From the NCBI GenBank assembly GCA_031253955.1, contig JAIRVJ010000122.1, positions 1-64,000 of the forward strand: a stretch of DNA of 64,000 bases, read 5' to 3'. This DNA comes from Burkholderiaceae bacterium (GTDB lineage Bacteria; Pseudomonadota; Gammaproteobacteria; Burkholderiales; Burkholderiaceae_C). Position 1 is the stretch's first letter, and the number at the start of each line of letters is the position of its first letter. The notes below the pieces were generated by a model. It searched no databases and had not been told where the DNA came from. It worked only from the letters and a program-made list of their open reading frames with translations. Of the stretch, positions 1 through 7,203 are shown one piece after another. The position numbers and the translations under genes were made by a program.

Positions 1-2
1 TG

Positions 3-470
3 GCGCGGCAATGCAATTGCAGCTACCGCACCGTCCAGCGTGCTTTCCGGTTCTTCAAGCGCAGGGGCTACCTGATCGTCACACGAAGGTGGAACACAAG
101 CTCAATCTGCCAGATCACCAAGCGGTTCTTGGCCCAATTGACCGAACCCATGCTGTCCGCGGCCTCCTGGTTGCGCCACCAGCTCGGAATAGGGACAAGC
201 CCCACTGGCCGGCATCCATCACAGCCCACCCGCCCACACCCAAATTTGCGATTCAGCGCCAAATCGCAAACCGTTGTCTCCCGCACCGCTCTGGCCTGCC
301 TGTCCGGCAGCAAACCAACCTCACCGGCACCACAGCTTCTGGTGTCAGCGCCGCGCAAAAAAGGCATCCCGGAACCGTTCCGCGGGCAAATTGCAGAGCT
401 ACGGGCACGGATAGCAGCCGACCTTGAGGCCAGAAAAAACACCCTTCGTTTTAATGTTCAAAAGCTTTAA
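3..470 (+). CDS. Winged-helix (replication-type) protein, 5' end outside window
   Basis: The frame is open from the window edge to TAA at 470, so the N-terminus is missing. The first visible residues (CNCSYRTVQRAFRFF then GYLIVTRR) read as the recognition helix and wing of a winged helix-turn-helix, as in plasmid replication initiators and replication-linked regulators. The rest is low-complexity (Ser/Thr/Pro) and ends in a charged helix (IAELRARIAADLEARK). The ORF track starts this frame at an internal TTG (129), which would remove the HTH. It lies upstream of the ParB-like gene in the same direction, which suits a replication and maintenance module. Exact role is inference. Confidence 0.55.
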   Translation, partial: ARQCNCSYRTVQRAFRFFKRRGYLIVTRRWNTSSICQITKRFLAQLTEPMLSAASWLRHQLGIGTSPTGRHPSQPTRPHPNLRFSAKSQTVVSRTALACLSGSKPTSPAPQLLVSAPRKKGIPEPFRGQIAELRARIAADLEARKNTLRFNVQKL

Positions 471-535
471 AACGTTAAAAGCTTCTAAAGCTTTTAAAAC
501 TTTAAAAGTTTTAAAAGTTTAAAAACTTAAAACAT
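461..535. repeat. AT-rich CTTTTAAAAG-type repeat block R1
   Basis: A run of short, overlapping near-palindromes of the form CTTTTAAAA(C/G) fills the gap between the winged-helix gene and the ParB-like gene. The same sequence style returns at about 3325, 11967, 47148 and 52761. TpA-rich tracts like these are typical H-NS targets, and the element encodes an H-NS-like protein; a role as operator or silencing site is inference. Confidence 0.6.
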
Positions 536-555
536 CCAAAACAATTGAGAACGCA

Positions 556-1128
556 ATGTTCAATTCAATTGTCAATGAACCAAAAGAATTGGAAGAATTG
601 AACCTTCCAATCAAGGCGATCTGGCTGCCGGCGCTAGAGATACGCCGTTCCGTTGATCTTGCCAGGATCAATGAATTGGCCGAAAGCATGAAAAACATTG
701 GACAACTTCACCGGATTGGCGTCAGACCCATAAAAAAAGATCTCTACGAATTGATCTATGGAGAACGCCGGTTGCGCGCGGCAATGGTGCTGAATTGGGA
801 AAAAATTCAAACGACAGTTTTTTATAACATCAGCAGCAATGACGTCGCTTTGGCAGTCATGGCTGCCGAGAACGTCCACACCGAAAAATTCAGGGCCATT
901 GAAAACATCGCAATTATTTCCGAACTCAAGGGATTTGGTTTCAATGATCAGGCCATTGCCAGAATACTATCCCAGCCGGACGATTGGGTGCGGAACCATT
1001 TATGCGTCATGCGTGATTCAGTGGCGCGGCACATCGCCGAAACCGGAACCTTGCTGAATGCCAGGGACTTGAAAAATTTCATGGCATTCCCAGCGGCGAT
1101 CAGGAGCACGTTGCTGGAGGCAGCCTGA
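556..1128 (+). CDS. Small ParB/Spo0J-like protein
   Basis: 190 residues. The N-terminal half is a ParB/sulfiredoxin-fold domain: the segment 'RINELAESMKNIGQLHRIGV' followed by 'YELIYGERRLRAA' (about residues 65-80) matches the ParB nucleotide-binding signature GERRxRA. Then come 'AENVH' and an HTH-like stretch (FNDQAIARILSQPDDWVRNHL). It is shorter than chromosomal ParB (about 290 aa) and lacks an obvious dimerisation tail, so it could be a ParB-like regulator rather than a partition protein. No parA lies next to it; a ParA/ParB pair sits at 22.8-26.2 kb. The TGA at 1126-1128 precedes the next gene by one base. Confidence 0.7.
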   Translation: MFNSIVNEPKELEELNLPIKAIWLPALEIRRSVDLARINELAESMKNIGQLHRIGVRPIKKDLYELIYGERRLRAAMVLNWEKIQTTVFYNISSNDVALAVMAAENVHTEKFRAIENIAIISELKGFGFNDQAIARILSQPDDWVRNHLCVMRDSVARHIAETGTLLNARDLKNFMAFPAAIRSTLLEAA

Positions 1129-1129
1129 G

Positions 1130-1690
1130 GTGACCGCCATGAATGCAGCCAGCGAAAAAGAATTCGTCGAACGTTGCGATGCCATTTTTAATTCGATGAA
1201 CAGGAAGTATCTTGGAAAAATTGCCAATTTTTTGAATTGGTCTATCGAAGATATGCGCCAGGAATTCAGGCTTGTTTGCTGGGAAGCCTGGCTTGGCCGT
1301 AATAATTTTGACAGCTCTGTTGGAGACATCAAGGGCTATTTTTTCGGCAAGACCAGGACATTCCTTTATAAACGGGACGGGTATCGCAATTTTAAATATG
1401 TCGATGATATGATCGCCGGAAAAGACTTCCAAGGCGCCGACACAGCAAAATCCGTGCTCGAAGAATTGATTGACCGCGAGGAACAGGAAGAAAATGACAA
1501 GGTAAATTGTCAGCGGCACATGGCTTATTCTTCTGCCGGTATGCCTGTGAAAGGACGCCGGAGTCTGCTTTATCGTTTGTGGAAACAGGGCATGAGTCAA
1601 ACACAAATTGCAAAGATTGGCGGTTGCAGCCAAGGCCAGATTTCCCGTGTTTTAAAAAAAGAGGCCGCATCGTATGCCAACGCCCATTGA
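1130..1690 (+). CDS. Sigma-70-like/HTH DNA-binding protein
   Basis: 186 residues from GTG 1130, chosen because GGAGG at 1116-1120 is well spaced for it; ATG 1139 is the alternative. The N-terminal part (IEDMRQEFRLVCWEAW) resembles the sigma region 2 pattern 'DLxQExxLxxW', followed by the weak 'YFFGKTRTFLYKRDGY'. The C-terminus (SQTQIAKIGGCSQGQISRVLKK, about 155-178) is a clear helix-turn-helix like sigma region 4 or a Trp-repressor/Xre fold. It is probably a divergent extracytoplasmic-type sigma factor or a sigma-derived regulator acting on element promoters. It follows the ParB-like gene with no gap, suggesting one operon. Sigma activity is inference. Confidence 0.5.
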   Translation: MTAMNAASEKEFVERCDAIFNSMNRKYLGKIANFLNWSIEDMRQEFRLVCWEAWLGRNNFDSSVGDIKGYFFGKTRTFLYKRDGYRNFKYVDDMIAGKDFQGADTAKSVLEELIDREEQEENDKVNCQRHMAYSSAGMPVKGRRSLLYRLWKQGMSQTQIAKIGGCSQGQISRVLKKEAASYANAH

Positions 1691-1738
1691 CAGCAGACTC
1701 CCAAGCCTTGGCAAAAGACGATCCGAAGGAATGTTGAA

Positions 1739-1816
1739 ATGAATGAACAGCCTGAAATGAACGAACAATTCGCAGCCCTGTGCAAGCGGCGGCTGCTGGA
1801 ATGTGACCTACTTTGA
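1739..1816 (+). CDS. Possible 25-aa leader peptide
   Basis: A 26-codon frame (MNEQPEMNEQFAALCK...) starts eight bases after AAGGA at 1726-1730 and stops 38 bases before the next gene. The good ribosome binding site is the only support; it may be a chance frame. Confidence 0.2.
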   Translation: MNEQPEMNEQFAALCKRRLLECDLL

Positions 1817-1854
1817 GCGTTTTACCTAATTTGAACCAACGAAAGGGGATTGAA

Positions 1855-2505
1855 ATGCGCAAGCAAACGGAAGGCGTACCTATCGCTGCGATTCGCGTGG
1901 CAGAAATAACCAACGGGGAATGGCGTGGCACCGGTGGCGGCATCGGCTTCGGGGCAGGCGGCATTGGCTTGTTCGGCGGTGGCGCTGGTGGCACCATGCA
2001 CCAAGAGACAGAGCGAGCAAAGGAATTTAAGCCACCAAAGAAAGCGACGCGGGACTGGTTTCGCATGATGCTCCCGTTGATCGTGATTGGGCTTTTTGCG
2101 TTCATCATTGGTGACCAGAGCCGTTTCGGGAAGATACTTGTCGGTATGACCGAGGGCGATCCTGCGGTTCCTGCCACGGAATTTGCTACTAATCTTGGAA
2201 GGTTTGCTAGCGAACTGTTCAATATCGAATGGTACTTACCTCTTCTTGCTATTCCTGCTGCTGTGTATTGGTTGCTGTTTCAGTTGCCAAAGAGATTGGA
2301 GGAAGAGGACAAGCGTCTTGCGAAAGCGCAGCCTGGGGATGCTACGCGCGAGGCCATCTACCAGCGCCTGCGCTACGTTGAGGCGGACAACGTAGTTTTT
2401 GACCCGATCAGCGGGCGCGAAGTGTCCGCGACGAATGAGGCAATCATGGAACTTATCAACGTCCTAATTGGAGAGCAGCCGCAACTGGAAGGAGCGAAGC
2501 CATGA
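1855..2505 (+). CDS. Glycine-rich membrane protein, unknown
   Basis: 216 residues when started at ATG 1855, which has AAAGGGG just upstream; the tracked start (TTG 1813) has no such site. After a short head comes a glycine-rich run (GTGGGIGFGAGGIGLFGGGAGG, about residues 26-47), then a transmembrane helix (MLPLIVIGLFAFIIG), a soluble loop, a second helix (YLPLLAIPAAVYWLLFQL) and a charged tail (KRLEEEDKRLAKA). I do not recognise the family. It heads a run of four overlapping small genes, three of them membrane proteins, so they may form one envelope complex. Confidence 0.6.
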   Translation: MRKQTEGVPIAAIRVAEITNGEWRGTGGGIGFGAGGIGLFGGGAGGTMHQETERAKEFKPPKKATRDWFRMMLPLIVIGLFAFIIGDQSRFGKILVGMTEGDPAVPATEFATNLGRFASELFNIEWYLPLLAIPAAVYWLLFQLPKRLEEEDKRLAKAQPGDATREAIYQRLRYVEADNVVFDPISGREVSATNEAIMELINVLIGEQPQLEGAKP

Positions 2506-2696
2506 AGAAATTTGGCTTCCGGGGAGCAATGGAACAGGAAACTCATTTAAGCGGTTCGATGCGGCTATGGGGTGATAAGCCCGATCTGGCCGAATGGATG
2601 GATGCCGATGGTCCGATAGTGTTCTACAAGATGTTGGGCATCATCATCGATGAAGAACCGAAACCGATTGCCGTCCTGGAGAATGCAGATGGATAA
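2502..2696 (+). CDS. Small unknown protein
   Basis: 64 residues, starting at an ATGA overlap with the stop of the previous gene, which supports translational coupling. It is mildly acidic (KPDLAEWMDADGPIVFYKML) and has no membrane segment or motif that I recognise. Confidence 0.5.
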   Translation: MKKFGFRGAMEQETHLSGSMRLWGDKPDLAEWMDADGPIVFYKMLGIIIDEEPKPIAVLENADG

Positions 2697-3015
2697 CTTC
2701 ATGAGCCATGTCATGGCAATTGTTGTTTTAATCATGGGGATTGCATGTATTGGCTGGTTTCCGCAAGGTTGGCGTGATCTTCAATCAGGAAGATTGGTTC
2801 GATTTCTATTATATCATATAGCTCTTCTGTTCGTGCTTTTTGAAATTCTGAATCTTTACGTCAAACCTGGTGTTTGGCAGATGCCGGTGGTGCAAGGTAT
2901 TTTTATTATATTTGTATTTTTTATACTTATAGTAATTGGCACGCCTCTTTTCAAAAAATTTTCAATGCGTCTTAGAGTCAAAATTAAAAAAGCGATGAAA
3001 GATCATCCAAAATGA
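2689..3015 (+). CDS. Three-helix membrane protein, unknown
   Basis: 108 residues from ATG 2689 (GGAG seven bases upstream; ATG 2683 is also possible). Hydrophobic helices are visible at VMAIVVLIMGIACIGWF, FLLYHIALLFVLFEILNLYV and GIFIIFVFFILIVIG, ending in a strongly basic tail (MRLRVKIKKAMKDHPK). The gene is AT-richer than its neighbours, a sign of separate origin. It overlaps the previous and next genes by a few bases. Function unknown. Confidence 0.55.
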   Translation: MDNFMSHVMAIVVLIMGIACIGWFPQGWRDLQSGRLVRFLLYHIALLFVLFEILNLYVKPGVWQMPVVQGIFIIFVFFILIVIGTPLFKKFSMRLRVKIKKAMKDHPK

Positions 3016-3320
3016 TATGCCCCGCCTTTTGCATTCCTTCTTTTGCCATCAAAGCAGGCGGATTGTTGCTGTTGGCGCTCACCATTGTGCTGACGGCCCG
3101 CATTCTGATCTACATCACCTGGAACAAATCATTTGGCTTCAAGTGGTATGGCGGCGTCTTTTCCCTGATGATGATCGAAGGTCTGGTAAGCATGGTTGCC
3201 ATTGTCATATTTTTAATGGGCGCGGCATGGATCCTTGGGTTCAACATAGGTCATCTCTTGGATACCCTGCATCACATGTTGCAGTGCTTGTTCCATAACT
3301 TAAGGACTTGTCCATCCTGA
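3012..3320 (+). CDS. Two- to three-helix membrane protein, unknown
   Basis: 102 residues, starting inside an ATGA overlap with the upstream gene. Helices: FAIKAGGLLLLALTIVLTARILIYI and SLMMIEGLVSMVAIVIFLMGAAWIL. Last gene of the plus-strand cluster before AT-rich block R2. No recognisable domain. Confidence 0.5.
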   Translation: MICPAFCIPSFAIKAGGLLLLALTIVLTARILIYITWNKSFGFKWYGGVFSLMMIEGLVSMVAIVIFLMGAAWILGFNIGHLLDTLHHMLQCLFHNLRTCPS

Positions 3321-3324
3321 TATG

Positions 3325-3436
3325 AAAGTTCTTGAAACCTTGAAAGAGTTTAGAAGTTTTTAAAGATTTCAAGACTCGAAACCTTTAAAACTTTTAAAAG
3401 TTTTCAAGACTTGAAGCTTTTAAAAGCTTAAAGGAT
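3325..3436. repeat. AT-rich repeat block R2
   Basis: Imperfect copies of CTTGAAA/CTTTTAAAAG alternate here (for example ACCTTTAAAACTTTTAAAAG, then GCTTTTAAAAGC). The block lies between the convergent ends of the plus-strand membrane cluster and the minus-strand virB1-like gene. Several arms are self-complementary, so it could also work as a weak bidirectional terminator. Confidence 0.55.
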
Positions 3437-3470
3437 TGCGGCAACCATGCAAAACATAGCACCGTGCATT

Positions 3471-4148
3471 TCAAAGACCGCCCTTTCCGGGCCTCAAGTC
3501 CCCGATGTCCGGCCTCAAGGCGCTTTCGGCGGGCGAGGCAGCAGCAGCCGTGGCAAGGCTTGGACGTGCCGGCGTGCGTGCGACCCTGTAGTAGCCGGTG
3601 GCCGCCCGGAAAGCCTCGGGTGTCAACGCGGCATCCGATCCGGCGGGAAGCTCCCTGGACACCCAGGCGGGCAAAGTCCCATTCGGAATGGCCGGCACCA
3701 CGGGCGCGGCGGCAGGCGCGGCATTGGGGCGCACCTGGGCATAGATCGCGGCGGCGTAACTCGCTCCGGTGTCGTTAATTTTGCCTGTGCTGTAGATCGA
3801 CAACGTGTTTGGCAGACTGCCGTCCGATTGCCGCCATGCCGCCAGCAGCACGCCTTGCGCGGCGGTCAGATTCGCGCAGGGCTTGAAGATCGTCTCCACC
3901 GATTGTCCAAGCCAGGCAAGATTTTTATGGTTGATCTGACCCAATCCCAGATCGACGGAATGACCCAAGGCAATCAGGCTTTTGGCCCATGCAATGGCTT
4001 CGGCTTCGGTTTGAGGCCAATAGCTGGTTGCGGTGGTGTTGTCATGAATGGCCAAAGGATGGCCGCCCGATTCATGTTGCACGATGGCAGCCAGGGTCAT
4101 GGGCGCAATCATCGGGGCGCATGTCGAGATGAGGTCAATGGGTGTCAT
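3471..4148 (-). CDS. VirB1-type lytic transglycosylase of the T4SS
   Basis: 225 residues. The SLT/VirB1 fold is shown by 'MTLAAIVQHESGGHPLAIHDN' with the catalytic glutamate in QHESGG, then 'DLGLGQINHKNL' (the GLGQIN motif) and 'YSTGKINDTGASYAAAI', as in VirB1/TrbN lysozyme-like domains. This enzyme opens peptidoglycan so the transfer channel can assemble. There is no clear signal peptide, which is common in short VirB1 homologues. A Pro/Ala-rich tail follows from about residue 135. It is transcribed away from the H-NS/topB operon, and one copy of the element's leader motif lies 84 bases upstream of its ATG. Confidence 0.85.
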   Translation of the reverse strand: MTPIDLISTCAPMIAPMTLAAIVQHESGGHPLAIHDNTTATSYWPQTEAEAIAWAKSLIALGHSVDLGLGQINHKNLAWLGQSVETIFKPCANLTAAQGVLLAAWRQSDGSLPNTLSIYSTGKINDTGASYAAAIYAQVRPNAAPAAAPVVPAIPNGTLPAWVSRELPAGSDAALTPEAFRAATGYYRVARTPARPSLATAAAASPAESALRPDIGDLRPGKGGL

Positions 4149-4151
4149 TTC

Positions 4152-4200
4152 AGAGTTTCAATTGGAATTGGATACGAATTCAATTCCCAATTCAGGAATT
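4152..4200. promoter_or_regulatory. AT-rich interlaced inverted repeats upstream of virB1-like gene
   Basis: Alternating CAATTGGAATTGG, GAATTCAATTCCC and CAATTCAGGAATTGG make overlapping inverted repeats directly upstream of the minus-strand virB1 start. Similar ATTTCAATTCCNATTCAA text recurs at 33.7-33.9 kb before trbC. Likely an operator or H-NS-bound zone; inference. Confidence 0.35.
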
Positions 4201-4227
4201 GGCCATGTGCAAGGTCAAGGGCTTCAA

Positions 4228-4295
4228 TTGTTTACTTCGAGAGCCTATGCCAATTCACGGGTTTTATTCAATGAATAGTGCATCGAAGTAAGCCT
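4228..4295. promoter_or_regulatory. Divergent pair of leader motifs (copies a and b)
   Basis: Copy a reads on the minus strand (GTG 4258 to TAA 4232, peptide MNWHRLSK) towards the virB1-like gene. Copy b reads on the plus strand (ATG 4271 to TAA 4291, peptide MNSASK) towards the H-NS/topB operon, 50 bases before its start. Both end in TCGAAGTAA, the most conserved part of a motif seen eight times in the element. They probably mark the two divergent promoters or leaders. Confidence 0.55.
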
Positions 4296-4342
4296 AGGGG
4301 CTTGCAGGATGCCGGCCCGCTTCTTTTGACGAAAGGAATTCC

Positions 4343-4948
4343 ATGCTCGGACTTGACAAATTTTTCAGCGATGCCACCAAAGGCGCACAGGAGCGGCGCG
4401 AGCCGCCTGCCGATGCGTCGCAAGTGCAACCCGTGCAACGTCTCAGGCGCTCAGGCGGTTGGCTGGATCCGGCTTCCTTCGAGGACGCTGGCGCCAGTGC
4501 CGAAAGCCAAGCGCCGAAACCTGCCGCGCCGTCTGAAACGCCGCAACTGATCCACCCACCTCAAAAGGAACTCCCCATGATCGCGGATACCACCCAACTC
4601 ACGCAAGCCGAGCGCGAACTCGATCAGATGCTCTTGCAGCAAGCGCAGATCGCCGAGCGCGTGCAGGCCAAGAAACAGGAACTCAAAACCGCCGCGCTCG
4701 CGGAAATACGCGCCAAGATCAGCCGTTACGGCATGACGGCCGATGAATTGGGTTTTACCCGGGCGGCCGCTGGCAATACCCGCTTGCCGCCTGGTGAACG
4801 CAGCGCCGGCGAGAAGGGCAAGCGCGCCGCCACCCCTGTGAAATACCGCGATCCGGCCACGGGCATGACGTGGACGGGCCGCGGCCGCATGCCTGCCTGG
4901 CTGCAAAACAAGGACCGTTCAGTCTACCTGATCGATCCGGCAGCCTGA
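4343..4948 (+). CDS. H-NS-family nucleoid protein with two candidate starts
   Basis: 201 residues from ATG 4343 (site AAAGGAATTCC). The C-terminus carries the H-NS DNA-binding signature (KYRDPATGMTWTGRGRMPAWL, about residues 167-187), and residues 85-125 form the coiled-coil oligomerisation helix. An in-frame ATG at 4577 has an equally good site (AAAAGGAA, seven bases away) and would give a 123-residue protein, the usual H-NS length. The N-terminal 78 residues are Pro/Ala-rich and not typical of the family. Both forms may be made. Plasmid H-NS proteins silence AT-rich DNA and limit the fitness cost of the element; the AT-rich repeat blocks here are plausible targets. The next gene, topB, starts at the base after its stop. 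Confidence 0.8.
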   Translation: MLGLDKFFSDATKGAQERREPPADASQVQPVQRLRRSGGWLDPASFEDAGASAESQAPKPAAPSETPQLIHPPQKELPMIADTTQLTQAERELDQMLLQQAQIAERVQAKKQELKTAALAEIRAKISRYGMTADELGFTRAAAGNTRLPPGERSAGEKGKRAATPVKYRDPATGMTWTGRGRMPAWLQNKDRSVYLIDPAA

Positions 4949-7108
4949 GTGTCCATCATGCTCATCATCGCCGAAAAGCCCTCGATGGCACGCAGCATCG
5001 CCGGCGTGCTGGGGCAACCCGTCCAGTGCGAAGGTTTCATCACATGCGCACGCGCCACCGTCACCTGGTGCGCGGGCCACCTGCTCGAACAATTGCAGCC
5101 CGAAGAATACTTCGGCGGCGCCTTCATTGGCCGCGAAGACTTGCCGGTGGTGCCCGATGTCTGGAAACTGCAAGCCAAGGATGGCCGCGCCCAGCATCAA
5201 ATCAACGTCATCCAGTCCCTGCTCAAGGATGCCAGGGAAGTGGTCAACGCGGGCGATGCCGACCGCGAAGGTCAATTGCTGGTCGATGAAGTCCTGATCC
5301 ATTTGGGCTGGAAAGGCAAAACGCTACGGCTGTGGACCGGCAGCCTCGACGATGAAAGCCTCAGACGGGCGCTGGCCAGCCTCAAACCCAACGAAGCCAT
5401 GCACAGTCTGTACGAATCGGCGCTGGCGCGCCAGCGCGCCGATTGGCTTTTGGGCTACAACGCCAGCATCGCTTTTTCGCGCAACCTCAAAGCGCAGGGT
5501 CTGGAAGGCGGCTGGTCCATAGGCCGCGTGCAAACCCCCACGCTGGCCCTGATCGTGGATCGAATGGCTCAAATCAAAGGCCATACCCGGCAGGATCACT
5601 ACACCATCAAGATCATCCTGAAAGACGGTACCGCTGCCGTTTGGCAAATTCCCGATGAACTGCTCACCGATGGCCTGATGCTCGACCAGCGATACGCCGA
5701 ACAACTGGCGCAAGAAGTCGATGGCAAAACCGGCGCGGTCCAATCGTTTGTCAAACGCCAAGGCACGCGCGCCGCGCCCTTACCCTACAGCCTGGCGGCC
5801 TTGCAAATGGAAGCCAACAGCCGAATCGGGCTTTCCGCCAAAGAAACGCTCGAAGCCGCGCAGGCGCTCTACGAAGCCAAGGCCACCACCTATCCCCGCA
5901 CCGATTGCCGCCACCTGCCCGAAGAAATGCACCCGGATGCCGCGCGCATCCTGCAAGCTATCGGCGCCGCCAGTGCCGGCGATGTCAATCCAGAGCGCCA
6001 ACACGCCGCCTGGAACGACCGGGAAATCACGGCCCACCACGCCATCATCCCCACCGGGCAAGCCCTGCCCGGGAACTTGAATGACAAGACCCAAAAAGTC
6101 TATGACCTCATCAAGGAATCCTACATCCGGCTCTTTATGGCCGATGAGCAATTCGAGCAACAGCAGGCCATCTTTGAATTCCACGGCAGCGATCAATTGA
6201 TCTTCAAAGCCACGGCCAAAAAGATCCTCCAGCCCGGCTGGACCGCCTTGGGCCAGGAAGTCAAAGACGACGAAAGCCAAAAAGCCGACGATGAATCGGG
6301 CAAAGTATTGCCCGGCTACACCGAAGGTCAGCCCATCCAGTGCGAAAAGGCTATGGTCGAAGCCAGACAAACCAAGCCGCCCAAGCCCTACAACGACAAA
6401 ACCCTGATCGCGGCCATGATCGGCATCCACAAACTGGTCACCGATCCCAAGCTTAAAGCGCGCCTGAAAGAAACCTCCGGCCTGGGCACCGAAGCCACCC
6501 GGGCGGCCATGATCGAAACCCTGATCGAGCGCGGCTACACAGAGCGCAAAAACAAGGAAATCCACCCCACCGAACGCGGCATCCGACTCATCATTTTGCT
6601 GCGCCAAAGCTGCCCAACCCTCACCGACCCCGGGGAAACTGCCATACAGGAAGACGCCCTGGCCGACATCGCCGCCAAAAAACTCCCCTTCGGGAAATTC
6701 ATGGAAAACGCCATCGAAAAGACCAGGAGCGCCACCCAAGCCCTGTCCAATCAAGTGGACGCCAACGTCCCCACGGCGCCCTGTCCGGCCTGCGGCAAGG
6801 ATGACTGCATCCAACTCAAGAGCAAGGCCGGCAACCTCTACTGGAAATGCCGCGCTTGCCAAGCCGCCTTCGGCGACCACCACGGCCAGCCCGGCAGGCT
6901 ATTCGAGAAAAGGCAAGAAAACACCGAAAACAAGAACAACCCCGCACCCGAACCCTGCCCGGCCTGCCCCAGGTGCAAGCAAAAAACAGGCAAATACCTG
7001 ACCCGCAACGACAAGCCCTACTTCCGTTGCGCCCAATGCAACCAGAGCTATTGGCCCGACTTTAAGGACAAGGCAAAGATCGGCAAGGCATGGGAGACCA
7101 CGAAATGA
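4949..7108 (+). CDS. topB: DNA topoisomerase III (TraE/TopB type)
   Basis: 719 residues from GTG 4949, which abuts the H-NS-like stop. Type IA topoisomerase: TOPRIM start 'MLIIAEKPSMARSIAGVLG' and 'VNAGDADREGQLLVDEVL' (the acidic DxD motif), then 'VQTPTLALIVDRM' and the active-site tyrosine in 'TTYPRTDCRHLP' (about 313). Two C-terminal zinc ribbons are visible (CPACGKDDC...CRAC and CPRC...CAQC, about 610-700). It probably decatenates or unwinds element DNA during replication or transfer, like TraE of RP4. Full length for the family. Confidence 0.93.
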   Translation: MSIMLIIAEKPSMARSIAGVLGQPVQCEGFITCARATVTWCAGHLLEQLQPEEYFGGAFIGREDLPVVPDVWKLQAKDGRAQHQINVIQSLLKDAREVVNAGDADREGQLLVDEVLIHLGWKGKTLRLWTGSLDDESLRRALASLKPNEAMHSLYESALARQRADWLLGYNASIAFSRNLKAQGLEGGWSIGRVQTPTLALIVDRMAQIKGHTRQDHYTIKIILKDGTAAVWQIPDELLTDGLMLDQRYAEQLAQEVDGKTGAVQSFVKRQGTRAAPLPYSLAALQMEANSRIGLSAKETLEAAQALYEAKATTYPRTDCRHLPEEMHPDAARILQAIGAASAGDVNPERQHAAWNDREITAHHAIIPTGQALPGNLNDKTQKVYDLIKESYIRLFMADEQFEQQQAIFEFHGSDQLIFKATAKKILQPGWTALGQEVKDDESQKADDESGKVLPGYTEGQPIQCEKAMVEARQTKPPKPYNDKTLIAAMIGIHKLVTDPKLKARLKETSGLGTEATRAAMIETLIERGYTERKNKEIHPTERGIRLIILLRQSCPTLTDPGETAIQEDALADIAAKKLPFGKFMENAIEKTRSATQALSNQVDANVPTAPCPACGKDDCIQLKSKAGNLYWKCRACQAAFGDHHGQPGRLFEKRQENTENKNNPAPEPCPACPRCKQKTGKYLTRNDKPYFRCAQCNQSYWPDFKDKAKIGKAWETTK

Positions 7109-7203
7109 CCGCTGATGCAAAGCACAACCCCGGCTACCAAAAAATCATGGCATTCAGCCAAAAAGAAATTAAAAATACCGAAAACAGCGAAACAAACGTA
7201 TGA
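7105..7203 (+). CDS. 32-aa coupled small protein
   Basis: Too short for the ORF track. ATG 7105 overlaps the topB stop as ATGA, and its own TGA overlaps the next ATG (7200) as ATGA again. A frame fitted at both ends in this way is unlikely by chance and points to translational coupling. The peptide (MTADAKHNPGYQKIMAFSQK...) is hydrophilic and unknown. Confidence 0.5.
   Translation: MTADAKHNPGYQKIMAFSQKEIKNTENSETNV

Noticed and set aside
5780-6883. 367-aa minus-strand ORF opposite topB
   Set aside because: Gly/Phe/Leu-rich shadow frame with no start context.
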